Shown here in pieces: positions 33,429 to 43,667 of a stretch of DNA of 64,000 nt. The first letter of the stretch is position 1. Every line of letters starts with the position of its first letter. Under the pieces are notes generated by a model. It did no database searches, was not told where the DNA came from, and saw only the letters and a program-made list of their open reading frames with translations. This DNA is from UBA10649 sp965278965. Lineage in GTDB: Bacteria; Actinomycetota; Actinomycetes; S36-B12. The DNA is taken from positions 496,001 through 560,000 of the forward strand of contig OZ257127.1 in assembly GCA_965278965.1 (NCBI GenBank), in the 5' to 3' direction. The position numbers were made by a program, and so were the translations under genes.

Positions 33429-34022
33429 TCAGGCTCGTACGGTCGACCAGTCGGCCGGGAGCTCGTCGCGGCCGTAGCCGAAGACGTGCAGGCTGACGAC
33501 GTCCACTTCGCGGCGCGCGTCGCCGAAGAACCCGCCGAGCCGATGGCAAACCCGTTGGAACGGCCGCTCGCGCCTTCCGCCCGCTCGGTTCCAGTTGGCG
33601 TGCGGGACTACCAGGAACAGGTGGTGAGCGTCGGGAGCCAGGTGCGTCTTCCAGAAGTCCTTGAGGTCGTGGTTGTTCAACGTGGTGCCGCCGCGCTCCA
33701 CCTCCGCGAGCACACCTCGCCCCTCGCCGAGCCGGAAGACGAAGTCGGGCCGTGCGCGCGTGACCAGGCCCTCTTGCGGGGTGAGCACGACCTCGTTCCG
33801 GAAGCCGAGCTCAGCCGCGAGGAGCTCTTCGACGATCGACTGGATGCGGCTGCTCTGAGCCTCGGGAAGATGGACGGTGTCGATCTCCACGCGGCGCCGG
33901 TCCAGGTGACTGCTGAGCGCCGTAGCGAGCGCGTCGACCCGCTCGAGCTCGACGGCTTCGTCCACCGTGAGCTGCGACCGGACGAATCGCCGGTACGCCG
34001 CCTCCACGGCGCGCAGCTTCAC
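33429..34022 (-). CDS. PD-(D/E)xK-like nuclease domain protein, orphan
   Basis: A 197-residue protein I do not recognise by name. Residues 91-109 read RPDFVF, then seven residues, then LAEVER: Pro92-Asp93 and Glu107-x-Glu109 match the PD-(D/E)xK nuclease core, with Glu in place of the usual Lys. Next comes GTTLNNHDLKDFWKTHL and a strand HLFLVVPHANW, as in type II restriction-like folds. A helical N-terminus (about 1-65) may be a DNA- or protein-binding part. No methyltransferase or helicase partner is present. It starts at GTG and lies downstream of the lycopene cyclase genes on the same strand with an 18-nt gap. Confidence 0.6.
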   Translation of the reverse strand: MKLRAVEAAYRRFVRSQLTVDEAVELERVDALATALSSHLDRRRVEIDTVHLPEAQSSRIQSIVEELLAAELGFRNEVVLTPQEGLVTRARPDFVFRLGEGRGVLAEVERGGTTLNNHDLKDFWKTHLAPDAHHLFLVVPHANWNRAGGRRERPFQRVCHRLGGFFGDARREVDVVSLHVFGYGRDELPADWSTVRA

Positions 34023-34040
34023 AGCTGCGCGGCTCGAAAG

Positions 34041-34427
34041 CTAGCGGCCGCTTCGGCGCCAGATCGGCGGGCCGGCGACCGGCGTGCGCTGGACGCCGCG
34101 ACGGCCCCACCACACCCACAGCGACAACGTGAGCAGGACGAGGGCGAAGCCGAACAGCAGGTCCTCGACCGGTGCGAACGCCAGCCGGCCGTCGCCGACG
34201 AACGGGGGCGACCCGTCGATCGGGGACGACCCACCGACCACAGCCGCCCCGTCGTACCGCACGATGCCGAACCCGGTGAACATCGCGTTCGTGATCAGCT
34301 GGAACAGCACGACGATCGCGTAGGCCGCCCAGAAGGCGCGGCGGCGAACGAGCCTGGTCCGCAGGACCGCCAGGTCCACGACGACGACGAGCACGACACC
34401 GACGACGGCCAGCTGCGTGTACGTCAT
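34041..34427 (-). CDS. lycopene cyclase subunit (CrtYd/Yf type)
   Basis: A 128-residue membrane protein with three helices, one half of the actinobacterial heterodimeric lycopene beta-cyclase. The conserved acidic motif FAPVEDLLFGF is at about residues 84-94, and FTGFGIVRYD and a WWGRRGVQR C-terminal end are also typical. In known systems both subunits are needed and each contributes a P-(I/V)-(D/E)-(D/E)-x-L-F motif. The ATG overlaps the stop of the partner gene (ATGA). The gene is on the opposite strand from crtE-crtI-crtB, so it is expressed separately. Confidence 0.87.
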   Translation of the reverse strand: MTYTQLAVVGVVLVVVVDLAVLRTRLVRRRAFWAAYAIVVLFQLITNAMFTGFGIVRYDGAAVVGGSSPIDGSPPFVGDGRLAFAPVEDLLFGFALVLLTLSLWVWWGRRGVQRTPVAGPPIWRRSGR

Positions 34428-34792
34428 CGGCTGCCGTCGCCGTCGTCCGGCTCGTCGCCGATATCCCAGCGGCCCCCCGCGCCGCGACCCTTCACGCTGC
34501 GCACGGCCTCGAGGGTCAAGATCGCCGCCAGCGGGATGATCGCGAAGAACAGCACCTCGTCGATCGGGACCCCACCCGGCAACGTCACCCCCAGCAGGCG
34601 GCCGGCGTCGAACGACCAGTGCCCGGCCGCCACGGCGTATGTGTCCCACGCGACGAACACGACGACGACCGGGACGATCGTCAGCAGCACCCGCCGCCAG
34701 CGACGCAGGACCCGGGTCCGCAACGCGACCTCGAGCCACAGGCAGCCGATCAGCACGAATGCGAGAATCGCCACGTACGAGAACCGGCCCAC
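34424..34792 (-). CDS. lycopene cyclase subunit (CrtYc/Ye type)
   Basis: A 122-residue membrane protein with three helices, first gene of the cyclase pair. The motif GVPIDEVLFFAIIPLAAIL (about residues 74-92) carries the conserved acidic pair, and WDTYAVAAGHWSFD is the family's loop region. A hydrophilic Gly/Asp tail (DIGDEPDDGDGS) follows the last helix. Starts at GTG, weakly preceded by GAGAAG. With its partner it should close beta-ionone rings on lycopene; the presence of CruF suggests only one end is cyclised in the final product. Confidence 0.87.
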   Translation of the reverse strand: MGRFSYVAILAFVLIGCLWLEVALRTRVLRRWRRVLLTIVPVVVVFVAWDTYAVAAGHWSFDAGRLLGVTLPGGVPIDEVLFFAIIPLAAILTLEAVRSVKGRGAGGRWDIGDEPDDGDGSR

Positions 34793-34827
34793 CGGGGCAT
34801 CTTCTCGCGGACGGCCGGGGAGGTCGC

Positions 34828-35418
34828 ATGCAGCACGCCACCCCCGCTCCGATCCGGGTCGGACTCCTCGGCGGTGAGTGCACCGGGAAGTCGACCCTCG
34901 CCGGCGCCCTCGCTGCGGCCCTGCCGGCGTGTCTGGCCCCGGAGGTCGCCCGAGAGTTCGTCCGGCGTGAGGGGCGCCCGCCGCGGGTCGACGAGCAGGC
35001 AGCCGTCCTCGCCCAGCAGGCGGAGTCGGCCGCGCGCGTGGCGGCGACCTGCCCGCTCGGCCTGGTCGTCGTCGACCCCGTGCCCCTCATGACCGCCCTC
35101 TACAGCGTCCTGTACTTCGGCGACGACACGCTCATACCGGTCGCGGTCGACGACGCGATCACCTACGACCTTCTCGTGTGGTGCGCGCCCGACCTGCCGT
35201 GGAGCGCCGACCCCGGGATGCGGGACGGACCGGCCTTCCGGGACGCCGCCGAGCGGCTCGTGTCGGACGTCGTCCACGGCCAGCTGCGGCCCCGCGGAGG
35301 GAGTGTGGTGCGCGTCACGGGGGCGCTCGACGACCGGATCGCCTCGGTCAGTCGGGCGCTGGCGCGGACGGGCGCAGGGCGGGCGTGGCAACGCGGGGGC
35401 ACTCGGACCGCAACCTAG
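34828..35418 (+). CDS. P-loop ATPase, NadR-like AAA_28 domain
   Basis: A 196-residue nucleotide-binding protein. Walker A is GGECTGKST at about residues 15-23, followed by APEVAREFVRREGRPP and LVVVDPVPLMTALYSVLYFGDD, which resemble the C-terminal ribosylnicotinamide-kinase-like domain of NadR (AAA_28). LLVWCAPDLPWSADPGMRD fits that domain's substrate lid. No adenylyltransferase domain is present, so it would be a stand-alone kinase-like ATPase; a role in NAD salvage is a guess. GGGGAGGTCGC gives the ribosome site. Its stop codon forms part of the next gene's -10 hexamer. Confidence 0.75.
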   Translation: MQHATPAPIRVGLLGGECTGKSTLAGALAAALPACLAPEVAREFVRREGRPPRVDEQAAVLAQQAESAARVAATCPLGLVVVDPVPLMTALYSVLYFGDDTLIPVAVDDAITYDLLVWCAPDLPWSADPGMRDGPAFRDAAERLVSDVVHGQLRPRGGSVVRVTGALDDRIASVSRALARTGAGRAWQRGGTRTAT

Positions 35419-35421
35419 ACT
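35416..35421 (+). promoter_or_regulatory. -10-like TAGACT overlapping a stop codon, leaderless promoter of the kinase gene
   Basis: The TAG stop of the P-loop ATPase gene is the first half of TAGACT, which lies 7 nt before the kinase GTG. The same hexamer and spacing precede the cruF-like gene. Confidence 0.5.
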
Positions 35422-35428
35422 CGCACGG

Positions 35429-37357
<1,929 letters not shown>

Positions 37358-37389
37358 CGATGCCCGCACCGGCACGGCAGGATGACGAT

Positions 37390-38904
37390 GTGACTGTCGA
37401 CGACCTCGCCGTCCGCGCCCGCAGCGCGCTCGCCGCATGCGGTGCCACCGTCCCGGACGGACCACTGGTCATCCCGGCCTGCTCCCCGATCCTCGGAACG
37501 GCAATGTTCGACGTCGGCGCGGTCGACGCCGCCGGTGTGGATGCAGCCGTCGCTCGCGCGCACTCAGCGTTCCTCACGTGGCGCACGACGCCGGCGCCGG
37601 TCCGTGGGCAGCTCGTCAAGACCCTCGGCCGGCTCCTGGATGAGCACCGGGAGGCGTTGGCCGACCTCGTCCAGCTCGAGGTGGGCAAGATCCGCGCGGA
37701 GGCGCTCGGCGAGGTCCAGGAGATGGTCGACATCTGCGACTTCGCGGTCGGGCTTTCGCGCCAGCTCGACGGGCGCACGATGCCGTCGGAGCGGCCCGGG
37801 CACCGCCTCATGGAGACGTGGCACCCACGCGGCGTGGTCGGCGTCATCTCGGCGTTCAACTTCCCGGTGGCCGTGTGGGCTTGGAACACCGCTGTCGCGC
37901 TCGTGTGCGGCGACACCGTGGTCTGGAAGCCGTCCGAGCGCACGCCGCTGACGGCCCTGGCGTGCTCGGCGATCCTCGCGCAGGCGGTCGACGAGCAGGG
38001 CGCTCACGACGACATCCACGTGCTGGCGCTGTCGACGCGCGACGGCGCTCCGGCGCTCGTCGACAACCCGCTGGTGGCGGTCGTCAGCGCGACGGGCTCC
38101 GAGCGGATGGGTGCCGCTGTCGCGCCGAGGGTGGCAGCGCGCTTCGGGCACGCGATCCTCGAGCTCGGCGGCAACAACGCCGCCGTCGTCGCCCCGACCG
38201 CCGACCTCGAGCTCGCTGTGCGCGGGATCGTCTTCTCTGCAGCGGGAACGGCCGGCCAGCGCTGCACCACGCTGCGGCGGGTCATAGCCCACGAGAGCGT
38301 CGTCGACGACCTCGTCCGGCGGATCGCCTCGGCCTATGACGGCCTGCGGGTCGGCAGCCCGCTGGCGGCCGACGTCCTCGTCGGCCCGCTCATCGACCCG
38401 GAGGCCTTCGACCGCATGCAGTCGGCCCTGGCGGAGGCGGTCCGCGCGGGCGGGCACATCGTCACCGGAGGCCAGCGGGTCGACGTGCCGGGCGCGCCCG
38501 AGGCGCATTACGCACGTCCGGCGCTCGTGCGGATGCCGGACCAGGCCGACATCGTCCGACGGGAGACGTTCGCGCCAATCCTGTACGTGCTGTCGTACCG
38601 CGAGCTGGAGGAGGCGATTGCGCTGAACAACGCTGTCCCGCAGGGCCTTTCGTCGGCGATCTTCACCCTCGACCAGCGCGAGGCCGAGCTGTTCATGTCG
38701 GCGGCCGGATCCGACTGCGGGATCGTCAACGTGAATATCGGGACCTCAGGCGCCGAGATCGGCGGGGCCTTCGGCGGCGAGAAGTCGACCGGCGGCGGCC
38801 GCGAGTCGGGCTCGGACGCGTGGCGGGGGTACATGCGGCGCGCGACGAATACGGTGAACTACTCACGCGACCTTCCACTGGCCCAAGGGGTGACCTTCAC
38901 GTGA
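37390..38904 (+). CDS. aldehyde dehydrogenase, ALDH7/P6C dehydrogenase type
   Basis: A 504-residue NAD-dependent aldehyde dehydrogenase of the antiquitin/AmaB group, which oxidises L-piperideine-6-carboxylate (alpha-aminoadipate semialdehyde) in lysine catabolism. Catalytic Glu is in LELGGNNAAVV and Cys in GTAGQRCTTLRR. The ending GGEKSTGGGRESGSDAWRGYMRR and NYSRDLPLAQGVTF is diagnostic of this subfamily. The start is GTG 37390, 32 nt after the kinase gene, with CAGGAT 6 nt before it as a possible leaderless -10. No lysine aminotransferase lies nearby. Its stop overlaps the next gene's GTG. Confidence 0.88.
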   Translation: MTVDDLAVRARSALAACGATVPDGPLVIPACSPILGTAMFDVGAVDAAGVDAAVARAHSAFLTWRTTPAPVRGQLVKTLGRLLDEHREALADLVQLEVGKIRAEALGEVQEMVDICDFAVGLSRQLDGRTMPSERPGHRLMETWHPRGVVGVISAFNFPVAVWAWNTAVALVCGDTVVWKPSERTPLTALACSAILAQAVDEQGAHDDIHVLALSTRDGAPALVDNPLVAVVSATGSERMGAAVAPRVAARFGHAILELGGNNAAVVAPTADLELAVRGIVFSAAGTAGQRCTTLRRVIAHESVVDDLVRRIASAYDGLRVGSPLAADVLVGPLIDPEAFDRMQSALAEAVRAGGHIVTGGQRVDVPGAPEAHYARPALVRMPDQADIVRRETFAPILYVLSYRELEEAIALNNAVPQGLSSAIFTLDQREAELFMSAAGSDCGIVNVNIGTSGAEIGGAFGGEKSTGGGRESGSDAWRGYMRRATNTVNYSRDLPLAQGVTFT

Positions 38905-39470
38905 CCGTCATCGACGACCACCTCGCCCGTTTCGACGACGCCCAGCGCGCGGCGCTCGCGGCGACGGTGACGACCATCCGCAAGGCCCTTCCCGGCGCGG
39001 TCGAGGTCATCTCGTACGGCATGCCGACGTTCAAGCTGGATGGCGGGTCGGGCCCGGCGGTCGTCGGGGTCGACGGGTTCTCGAAGCACAACAGCCTGTT
39101 CCCTTACAGCGACGGCGTGCTGCAGCAGTTCGCGGACGAGCTGCGCGACCGCATCCGGGCGAAGGGAACCATCGGCTTCGACCGTGACCGCGCCTTCCCG
39201 GCGCCGCTACTGAAGCGGATCCTCGGCGCCCGCATCAGCGAGATCAATGCCGGCTACCCGAAGAAGTCCGGCCAGATGCGCGAGTTCTACGACAACGGAT
39301 TCCTCAAGGCAGCCGGCCGCATGGCGGGCGAGCAGATGGCCGGCCACTGGCAGTGGTACCGGCGCGACGGGACGATCCTGCGCAGCGGGTCCTTCCGTGG
39401 TGGTGAGCAGTCGGGCGAGTGGGTCACGTACGACCGTGCCGGACAGCCGCACAAGACGACCCGCTTCTAG
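38901..39470 (+). CDS. DUF1801 protein with MORN-like tail
   Basis: A 189-residue protein. Residues about 5-115 match the DUF1801/YdhG-like fold (IRKALPGAVEVISYGMPTFKLDG, VDGFSKHNSLFPYSDGVL, KGTIGF). The last about 55 residues (MAGHWQWYRRDGTILRSGSFRGGEQSGEWVTYD) carry two MORN/YwqK-type repeats, often seen in antitoxin-like or structural proteins. The DUF1801 core is related to iron-binding frataxin-like folds but function is unknown. GTG start overlaps the aldehyde dehydrogenase stop (GTGA), so they are co-translated. Confidence 0.8.
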   Translation: MTVIDDHLARFDDAQRAALAATVTTIRKALPGAVEVISYGMPTFKLDGGSGPAVVGVDGFSKHNSLFPYSDGVLQQFADELRDRIRAKGTIGFDRDRAFPAPLLKRILGARISEINAGYPKKSGQMREFYDNGFLKAAGRMAGEQMAGHWQWYRRDGTILRSGSFRGGEQSGEWVTYDRAGQPHKTTRF

Positions 39471-39471
39471 C

Positions 39472-39546
39472 CCGCCGAGACGCCTTGAATGGTCGTCAAA
39501 ACGGACGTTCCGGGCGGTTTAGCGACCATTCAAGGCGCGTCGGCGG
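39472..39546. terminator. dispersed palindrome family B, copy 2 (bidirectional terminator)
   Basis: CGCCTTGAATGGTCG (39481-39495) and its exact complement (39523-39537) flank a 27-nt loop ending in TTTAG, with outer arms CCGCCGA/TCGGCGG. The layout and length are the same as at 24884, but most of the loop differs. It fills the gap between two convergent genes completely. Confidence 0.72.
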
Positions 39547-41739
39547 TTAGAGGCGCAGGCGCAGGACGAGCCAACGGGTCTGCTGCTCGGGCGCGGTCAG
39601 CCGGATCGTCACCCGGACGGGCCGATCGCCGGTCAACGCCGGCAGCACGAGCCGCCCACCCCGGGTCGAAGGTGCCGCGCCGAGCCGCCGCCAACCTTCG
39701 CCGGCATCCACCGCCGCGGTCCACGTCCGCCGGGCAGCGACGTTCTCCACGCGGACCCGGACGGCCGTCCCGACGCTCGCGGCGACCGTCGGTGCCTGCC
39801 GTCGGCTGGACGCCGGGTCGACCCACGGCAGCAGCCGGGCGCCGGCGGCCGGAGCCGTCGTCACGCCCCCGCCCAGAGCCCGCGGGACGAACGTGGGCGC
39901 CGGCATCGGTGACGGCTCGGGCGTCCCTGTGGGCATCGGGGTCGGCGTCGGGTTCGGTGTCGGGTCGGTGGTGGGCGTCGGGTTCGGTGCCGGGGGCCAC
40001 GGGGTCGTCGTGAACGAGACCGGAGCGCTCGTCGCCGTCCCGTCGGAGTCCCGGGCAGAGACCGTGTACGCGTACGTCGTCGCCGCCGCCAGCTGCGTGA
40101 ACGCGCACGTCACCGGCAGGTTCGCCGCCGTGTCCGGGGCTGCGCTCGGCGACGCGGGGACCATGAGGCCGGTGCTGGACGACGCCGTCGCGACCCAGAC
40201 GTGGCAGGCGATGTCGCTGATCGACTCGTTCGTCGCGGTCACCGTCCCGTTGCCGGTCGCGGTCCGCTGAGCGATGGAGGTCGCCGGGTCGGCCGTCACG
40301 ATCGGCGGCACGGCGCCGGTCACGAACCGGACGACTGCGCTAGCCGTCGGCCCGATCCCGTTCGTGGCGGCGAACCCGTAGTAGTACTGCTGATTCGGCG
40401 TCAGTCCCGCGAGCGCACAGGTCACCGCCGTCGGTCCAGCGTCCGCCGCGACGGTAGAGGGTGTCGCCGGCACGACGGGCGCACCAGCGAGGTCTGCGGC
40501 GCTCGTCGCGACCCGACACCCGACAGACGAGACCGCGCTGCCGTTCGGCGTCACGGTCCCCCGTCCGGTGGCGCCTGTCGACGACACGCTCGCGGGCGCG
40601 CTCGTCGCGACCGTCGGCGCCGCCGCCTCTACGGTCCCGGCATAGGTGATCTCGGAGGCGTACGCGCCTCCGGACCGAGCAACGCACGACGCGCTCAACG
40701 TGACCGAGTACGGACCGGAAGCTGTCGGGGTCCCCGAGACGACGAACGCGGGACCCGGCTTGCTGACGAGCGTCAAGCCGGGCGGCAGCGCGCCGGCGAC
40801 CGCGGCCCAGGCCGGGGTCGCGTCGAAGCACGCGGCATCGAGAGGAACGTCGACCCGGCTGCCGACGGTCAGGTTCGGCAAAGCGGTCGTCGCGATCTGG
40901 ACCCACGTGAACGTGACGCTGGCGCCGAGCTCGCTGGCCGCGATCGTGGCGGACGACGTCAGGTCCGGGTTGACGTACGACGAGCCGGATCCGCCACCAC
41001 CGCCACCACCGGACTCGCTGAAGCAACCGCCGCCGCCGCCGCCACCGCCGCCACCGCCCTCGTACCCGCCGCCGCCTCCGCCACCGCCGCCGGAGTCCGA
41101 GCAGGTCGAGCCCTCCGTCCCGTCCGAACCGTCCGCGGTGTCCTCCGCGCCAGCGACCCCCGCGCGACCGGGGTTGCCGCCGCCCTGCCCGGTCTGGCCG
41201 TCCGACCCCGCCCATGAGCTCGCGGTGCCGCCGGAGCCGCCATACCGGGAGGCGCTGGCCGAGCCGCCGCCGAAGCCGCCGCCGCCGGCCGCGACCACGG
41301 CACGGATCCACAACGGTCCGCCCACGAAGACCTCGGTCGCTCCCCCACCGCCCCCGCCGTCCAGGCCGAACCCGCTGCTCTCCCCTCCGGAGCCGCCGCC
41401 GTTCCACCCGCCGGACGACACGCCCCCGTCGCCGCCCACGAAGACGTTGAGTGAGGCACCGGGCGTCACGTCGAGGATCACCCCGACGGAGGCACCGAAG
41501 GACTCGCCGACCGCTCCCTTACCCACAGATCCGTTGCCGCCGCTCGCCACGACGCCGACGGACTCCACGAAGTCCGGGATCGTCCATAGCTGCGGCGAGC
41601 CGGTGTACGTGAGCTGTTCATAGCCCTGTTGACCGGACACGGCGGCACGAACGGGCAGTGCGCCGAGGGTCGCGCCGACGAGGACAAGACCGGACGCGGC
41701 GGCGACGACACGCCGGACGAGCACCATGGGTCGAATCAT
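39547..41739 (-). CDS. secreted glycine-rich protein with fibronectin-like domains
   Basis: A 730-residue exported protein. Signal peptide about 1-35 (VVAAASGLVLVGATLGALPVRA). Residues 40-270 are a Gly_rich domain opening QLTYTGSPQLWTIPDFVESVGVVASGG, like the other glycine-rich protein in this window, with many Gly runs. Next comes an Ig/putative-Ig domain (LPNLTVGSRVDVPLDAACFDATPAWAAVAGALPPGL) and two fibronectin-like repeats (GLTPNQQYYYGFAATNG; LAAATTYAYTVSARDSDG). A Pro/Thr spacer and a C-terminal beta domain follow. No membrane anchor or sorting signal. ATG 41739 (MIRPMV) or 41727 (MVLVRR) may be the start. It is likely a cell-surface or matrix protein. Confidence 0.8.
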   Translation of the reverse strand: MIRPMVLVRRVVAAASGLVLVGATLGALPVRAAVSGQQGYEQLTYTGSPQLWTIPDFVESVGVVASGGNGSVGKGAVGESFGASVGVILDVTPGASLNVFVGGDGGVSSGGWNGGGSGGESSGFGLDGGGGGGATEVFVGGPLWIRAVVAAGGGGFGGGSASASRYGGSGGTASSWAGSDGQTGQGGGNPGRAGVAGAEDTADGSDGTEGSTCSDSGGGGGGGGGYEGGGGGGGGGGGCFSESGGGGGGGSGSSYVNPDLTSSATIAASELGASVTFTWVQIATTALPNLTVGSRVDVPLDAACFDATPAWAAVAGALPPGLTLVSKPGPAFVVSGTPTASGPYSVTLSASCVARSGGAYASEITYAGTVEAAAPTVATSAPASVSSTGATGRGTVTPNGSAVSSVGCRVATSAADLAGAPVVPATPSTVAADAGPTAVTCALAGLTPNQQYYYGFAATNGIGPTASAVVRFVTGAVPPIVTADPATSIAQRTATGNGTVTATNESISDIACHVWVATASSSTGLMVPASPSAAPDTAANLPVTCAFTQLAAATTYAYTVSARDSDGTATSAPVSFTTTPWPPAPNPTPTTDPTPNPTPTPMPTGTPEPSPMPAPTFVPRALGGGVTTAPAAGARLLPWVDPASSRRQAPTVAASVGTAVRVRVENVAARRTWTAAVDAGEGWRRLGAAPSTRGGRLVLPALTGDRPVRVTIRLTAPEQQTRWLVLRLRL

Positions 41740-41790
41740 GCTGGCCGGCCCAGCGGTCCGCCGGCAGGGACACACCGGCCGAGCAGCCCG

Positions 41791-42324
41791 CTAGAGCAGG
41801 ACGCCCTCGTGCTCCAGCAGCGCGATCTTGGTGTCGAGGCCGTAGCCGTACCCGCCCAGGCCGTCGGCAGCGAGGATCCGGTGGCACGGCACGAACGGGG
41901 CGACCAGGTTCTGCGCGCACACGGTGCCGGCGGCACGCGCGGCGCCAGGGATGCCGGCGCGCGCGGCGAGGCCGGCGTACGTGTCGACGTTCCCGCCCCG
42001 GATCTCGCGCATGGCTCGCCAGGCCCGCTGCTGGAACGGCCCACCCGGCTGGGTGACGGAGACCTCGTCGAGAGCGTCGAGGTCGCCGTCGGCGTACCGC
42101 TCGAGCACGTCACGGACGAACGGGACGATCGTGCGCGGGCGAACCTCGGCCCCGGCGGGCAGCCGGCCGACGGCGTCGTCGAGGCTGCGGAACGTCGAGC
42201 AAACCACGGCGCCGTAGTCGGCCGGTCCGAGGTCGCCGGCCGCGTGGGGGTCGACGACGACGACGAGCGCCCCTGCCGGCGTGGGGTAGGAGGCCGCGAG
42301 CAGCGATCCCCCCGGGTGGGACAT
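41791..42324 (-). CDS. ogt: methylated-DNA--protein-cysteine methyltransferase
   Basis: A 177-residue suicide repair protein that takes alkyl groups from O6-alkylguanine. The active-site motif is VPCHRI (Cys147) after AAGTVCAQNLVAPF; the N-terminal domain (about 1-80) and the helix-turn-helix PFQQRAWRAMREIRGG with the Arg finger are complete. Length is normal. It starts 2 nt after the stop of the DAHP synthase gene on the same strand, so it is probably co-transcribed with it, although the functions are unrelated. Confidence 0.93.
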   Translation of the reverse strand: MSHPGGSLLAASYPTPAGALVVVVDPHAAGDLGPADYGAVVCSTFRSLDDAVGRLPAGAEVRPRTIVPFVRDVLERYADGDLDALDEVSVTQPGGPFQQRAWRAMREIRGGNVDTYAGLAARAGIPGAARAAGTVCAQNLVAPFVPCHRILAADGLGGYGYGLDTKIALLEHEGVLL

Positions 42325-42326
42325 GA

Positions 42327-43655
42327 CTACCGGATCATCAGCATGTCGGCGACGGCGAAGGCAAGCTCGAGGCTCTGCTCGCGGTTCAGCCGGGGGTCGC
42401 AGGCCGTCTCGTAGCGGTCCCCGAGATTGCCCTCGAGCACGCCCCCGGTCCCGCCGACGCACTCGGTCACGTCGTCGCCGGTCAGCTCGATGTGCATGCC
42501 GCCGGGGATCGTGCCGAGCTGACGGTGCACCTCGAAGAACCCCTCGACCTCGGCGACGACGTCGTCGAAGCGCCGGGTCTTGTGACCGGAGGGGGCCTCG
42601 CGGGTGTTGCCGTGCATCGGGTCGCACACCCACACGACGGGCACGCCGCTGGCGTCCACCTTCTGCACGATGCCGGGCAGGGCGTCGGCCACCTTGCCGG
42701 CACCCATCCGGGTGATGAGCGTCAGCCGTCCCGGAACACGGTCCGGGTTCAAGATCTCGCACAGCTCGACGACGTCGTCCGGCGCTGCCGTCGGTCCGAT
42801 CTTCACGCCGACGGGGTTCCGGATGGTCGACGCGAAGTGCACGTGCGCCCCGTCGAGCTGGCGTGTGCGCTCGCCGATCCACAGGAAGTGCCCGCTTACG
42901 TCGTACGGCAGGCCCGTCCGCGAGTCGATGCGGGTCATGGCGCGCTCGTAGTGGATCGAGAGCGCCTCGTGGGCGGCGAAGAACTCCACCCGCTGGAGCT
43001 CCTCGGGATCGGCGCCGATGGCACGCATGAACGACAGCGCGCGGTCGATGTCGCGGGCCATGACCTCGTAGCGCTGGCCGGCCGCGGAGTCACGGACGAA
43101 GTCGGTGTTCCAGGCGTGCACCTGGCGCAGGTCGGCGTAGCCGCCCTGGGTGAACGCGCGCACCAGGTTCAGCGCGGCGCTGGAGGCGTTGTACGTCCGC
43201 ACGAGCCGCTGCGGGTCCGGGACGCGCCCCGCCGCCTCGAACGGCAGGGCGTTCACCGCGTCGCCGAAGTACGACGGCATCTCCACGCCGTCGCGGGTCT
43301 CCGTCAGGCTCGAGCGTGGCTTGAAGTACTGGCCGGCGACCCGGCCGACCTTCACGACGGGCAGCGACGCGGCGTACGTCAGCACCACGGCCATCTGCAG
43401 AACCGTCTTCAGCCGGGCCCGGATCGACTCGGCGTTGTTCGCCGCGAACGTCTCGGCGCAGTCCCCGCCCATCAGGACGAAGGCGCGGCCTTCGGCGGCG
43501 GCGGCGAGCCGATCCCGCAGGATGTCGCACTCCCCCGCGAAGACGAGGGGCGGCAGAGTGGAGAGCTCGGCGACGGCGGCGGCCAGCGCGGCCTCGTCCG
43601 GCCACGGCGGCTGCTGGGCAGCCGGCAGGTCGGGCCACGTGATCGCGTCAGGCAT
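42327..43655 (-). CDS. aroG: class II 3-deoxy-7-phosphoheptulonate (DAHP) synthase
   Basis: A 442-residue class II (plant-type) DAHP synthase, first enzyme of the shikimate pathway, joining PEP and erythrose 4-phosphate. Marks are ITWPDLPAAQQPPWPD at the start, FVLMGGDCAETF (metal Cys), GRVAGQYFKPRS, HFLWIGERTRQLDGAHVHF, PVGVKIGP and VWVCDPMHGNT, all typical. The start is ATG 43655; there is no ribosome site, but TACCCT lies 6 nt upstream, so the message is likely leaderless. This promoter sits inside the hairpin that follows xylA. Confidence 0.96.
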   Translation of the reverse strand: MPDAITWPDLPAAQQPPWPDEAALAAAVAELSTLPPLVFAGECDILRDRLAAAAEGRAFVLMGGDCAETFAANNAESIRARLKTVLQMAVVLTYAASLPVVKVGRVAGQYFKPRSSLTETRDGVEMPSYFGDAVNALPFEAAGRVPDPQRLVRTYNASSAALNLVRAFTQGGYADLRQVHAWNTDFVRDSAAGQRYEVMARDIDRALSFMRAIGADPEELQRVEFFAAHEALSIHYERAMTRIDSRTGLPYDVSGHFLWIGERTRQLDGAHVHFASTIRNPVGVKIGPTAAPDDVVELCEILNPDRVPGRLTLITRMGAGKVADALPGIVQKVDASGVPVVWVCDPMHGNTREAPSGHKTRRFDDVVAEVEGFFEVHRQLGTIPGGMHIELTGDDVTECVGGTGGVLEGNLGDRYETACDPRLNREQSLELAFAVADMLMIR

Positions 43656-43661
43656 GGACAA

Positions 43662-43667
43662 AGGGTA
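43662..43667 (-). promoter_or_regulatory. -10-like TACCCT, leaderless promoter of DAHP synthase
   Basis: Minus-strand TACCCT followed by TTGTCC and the ATG. Four of its six bases (43664-43667) belong to the upstream terminator-like stem. Confidence 0.45.

Noticed and set aside
42325..42882. N-terminal extension of ogt into the aroG gene
   Set aside because: The extra codons are a shifted frame of aroG; family length and the ATG 2 nt after the aroG stop give the true start.
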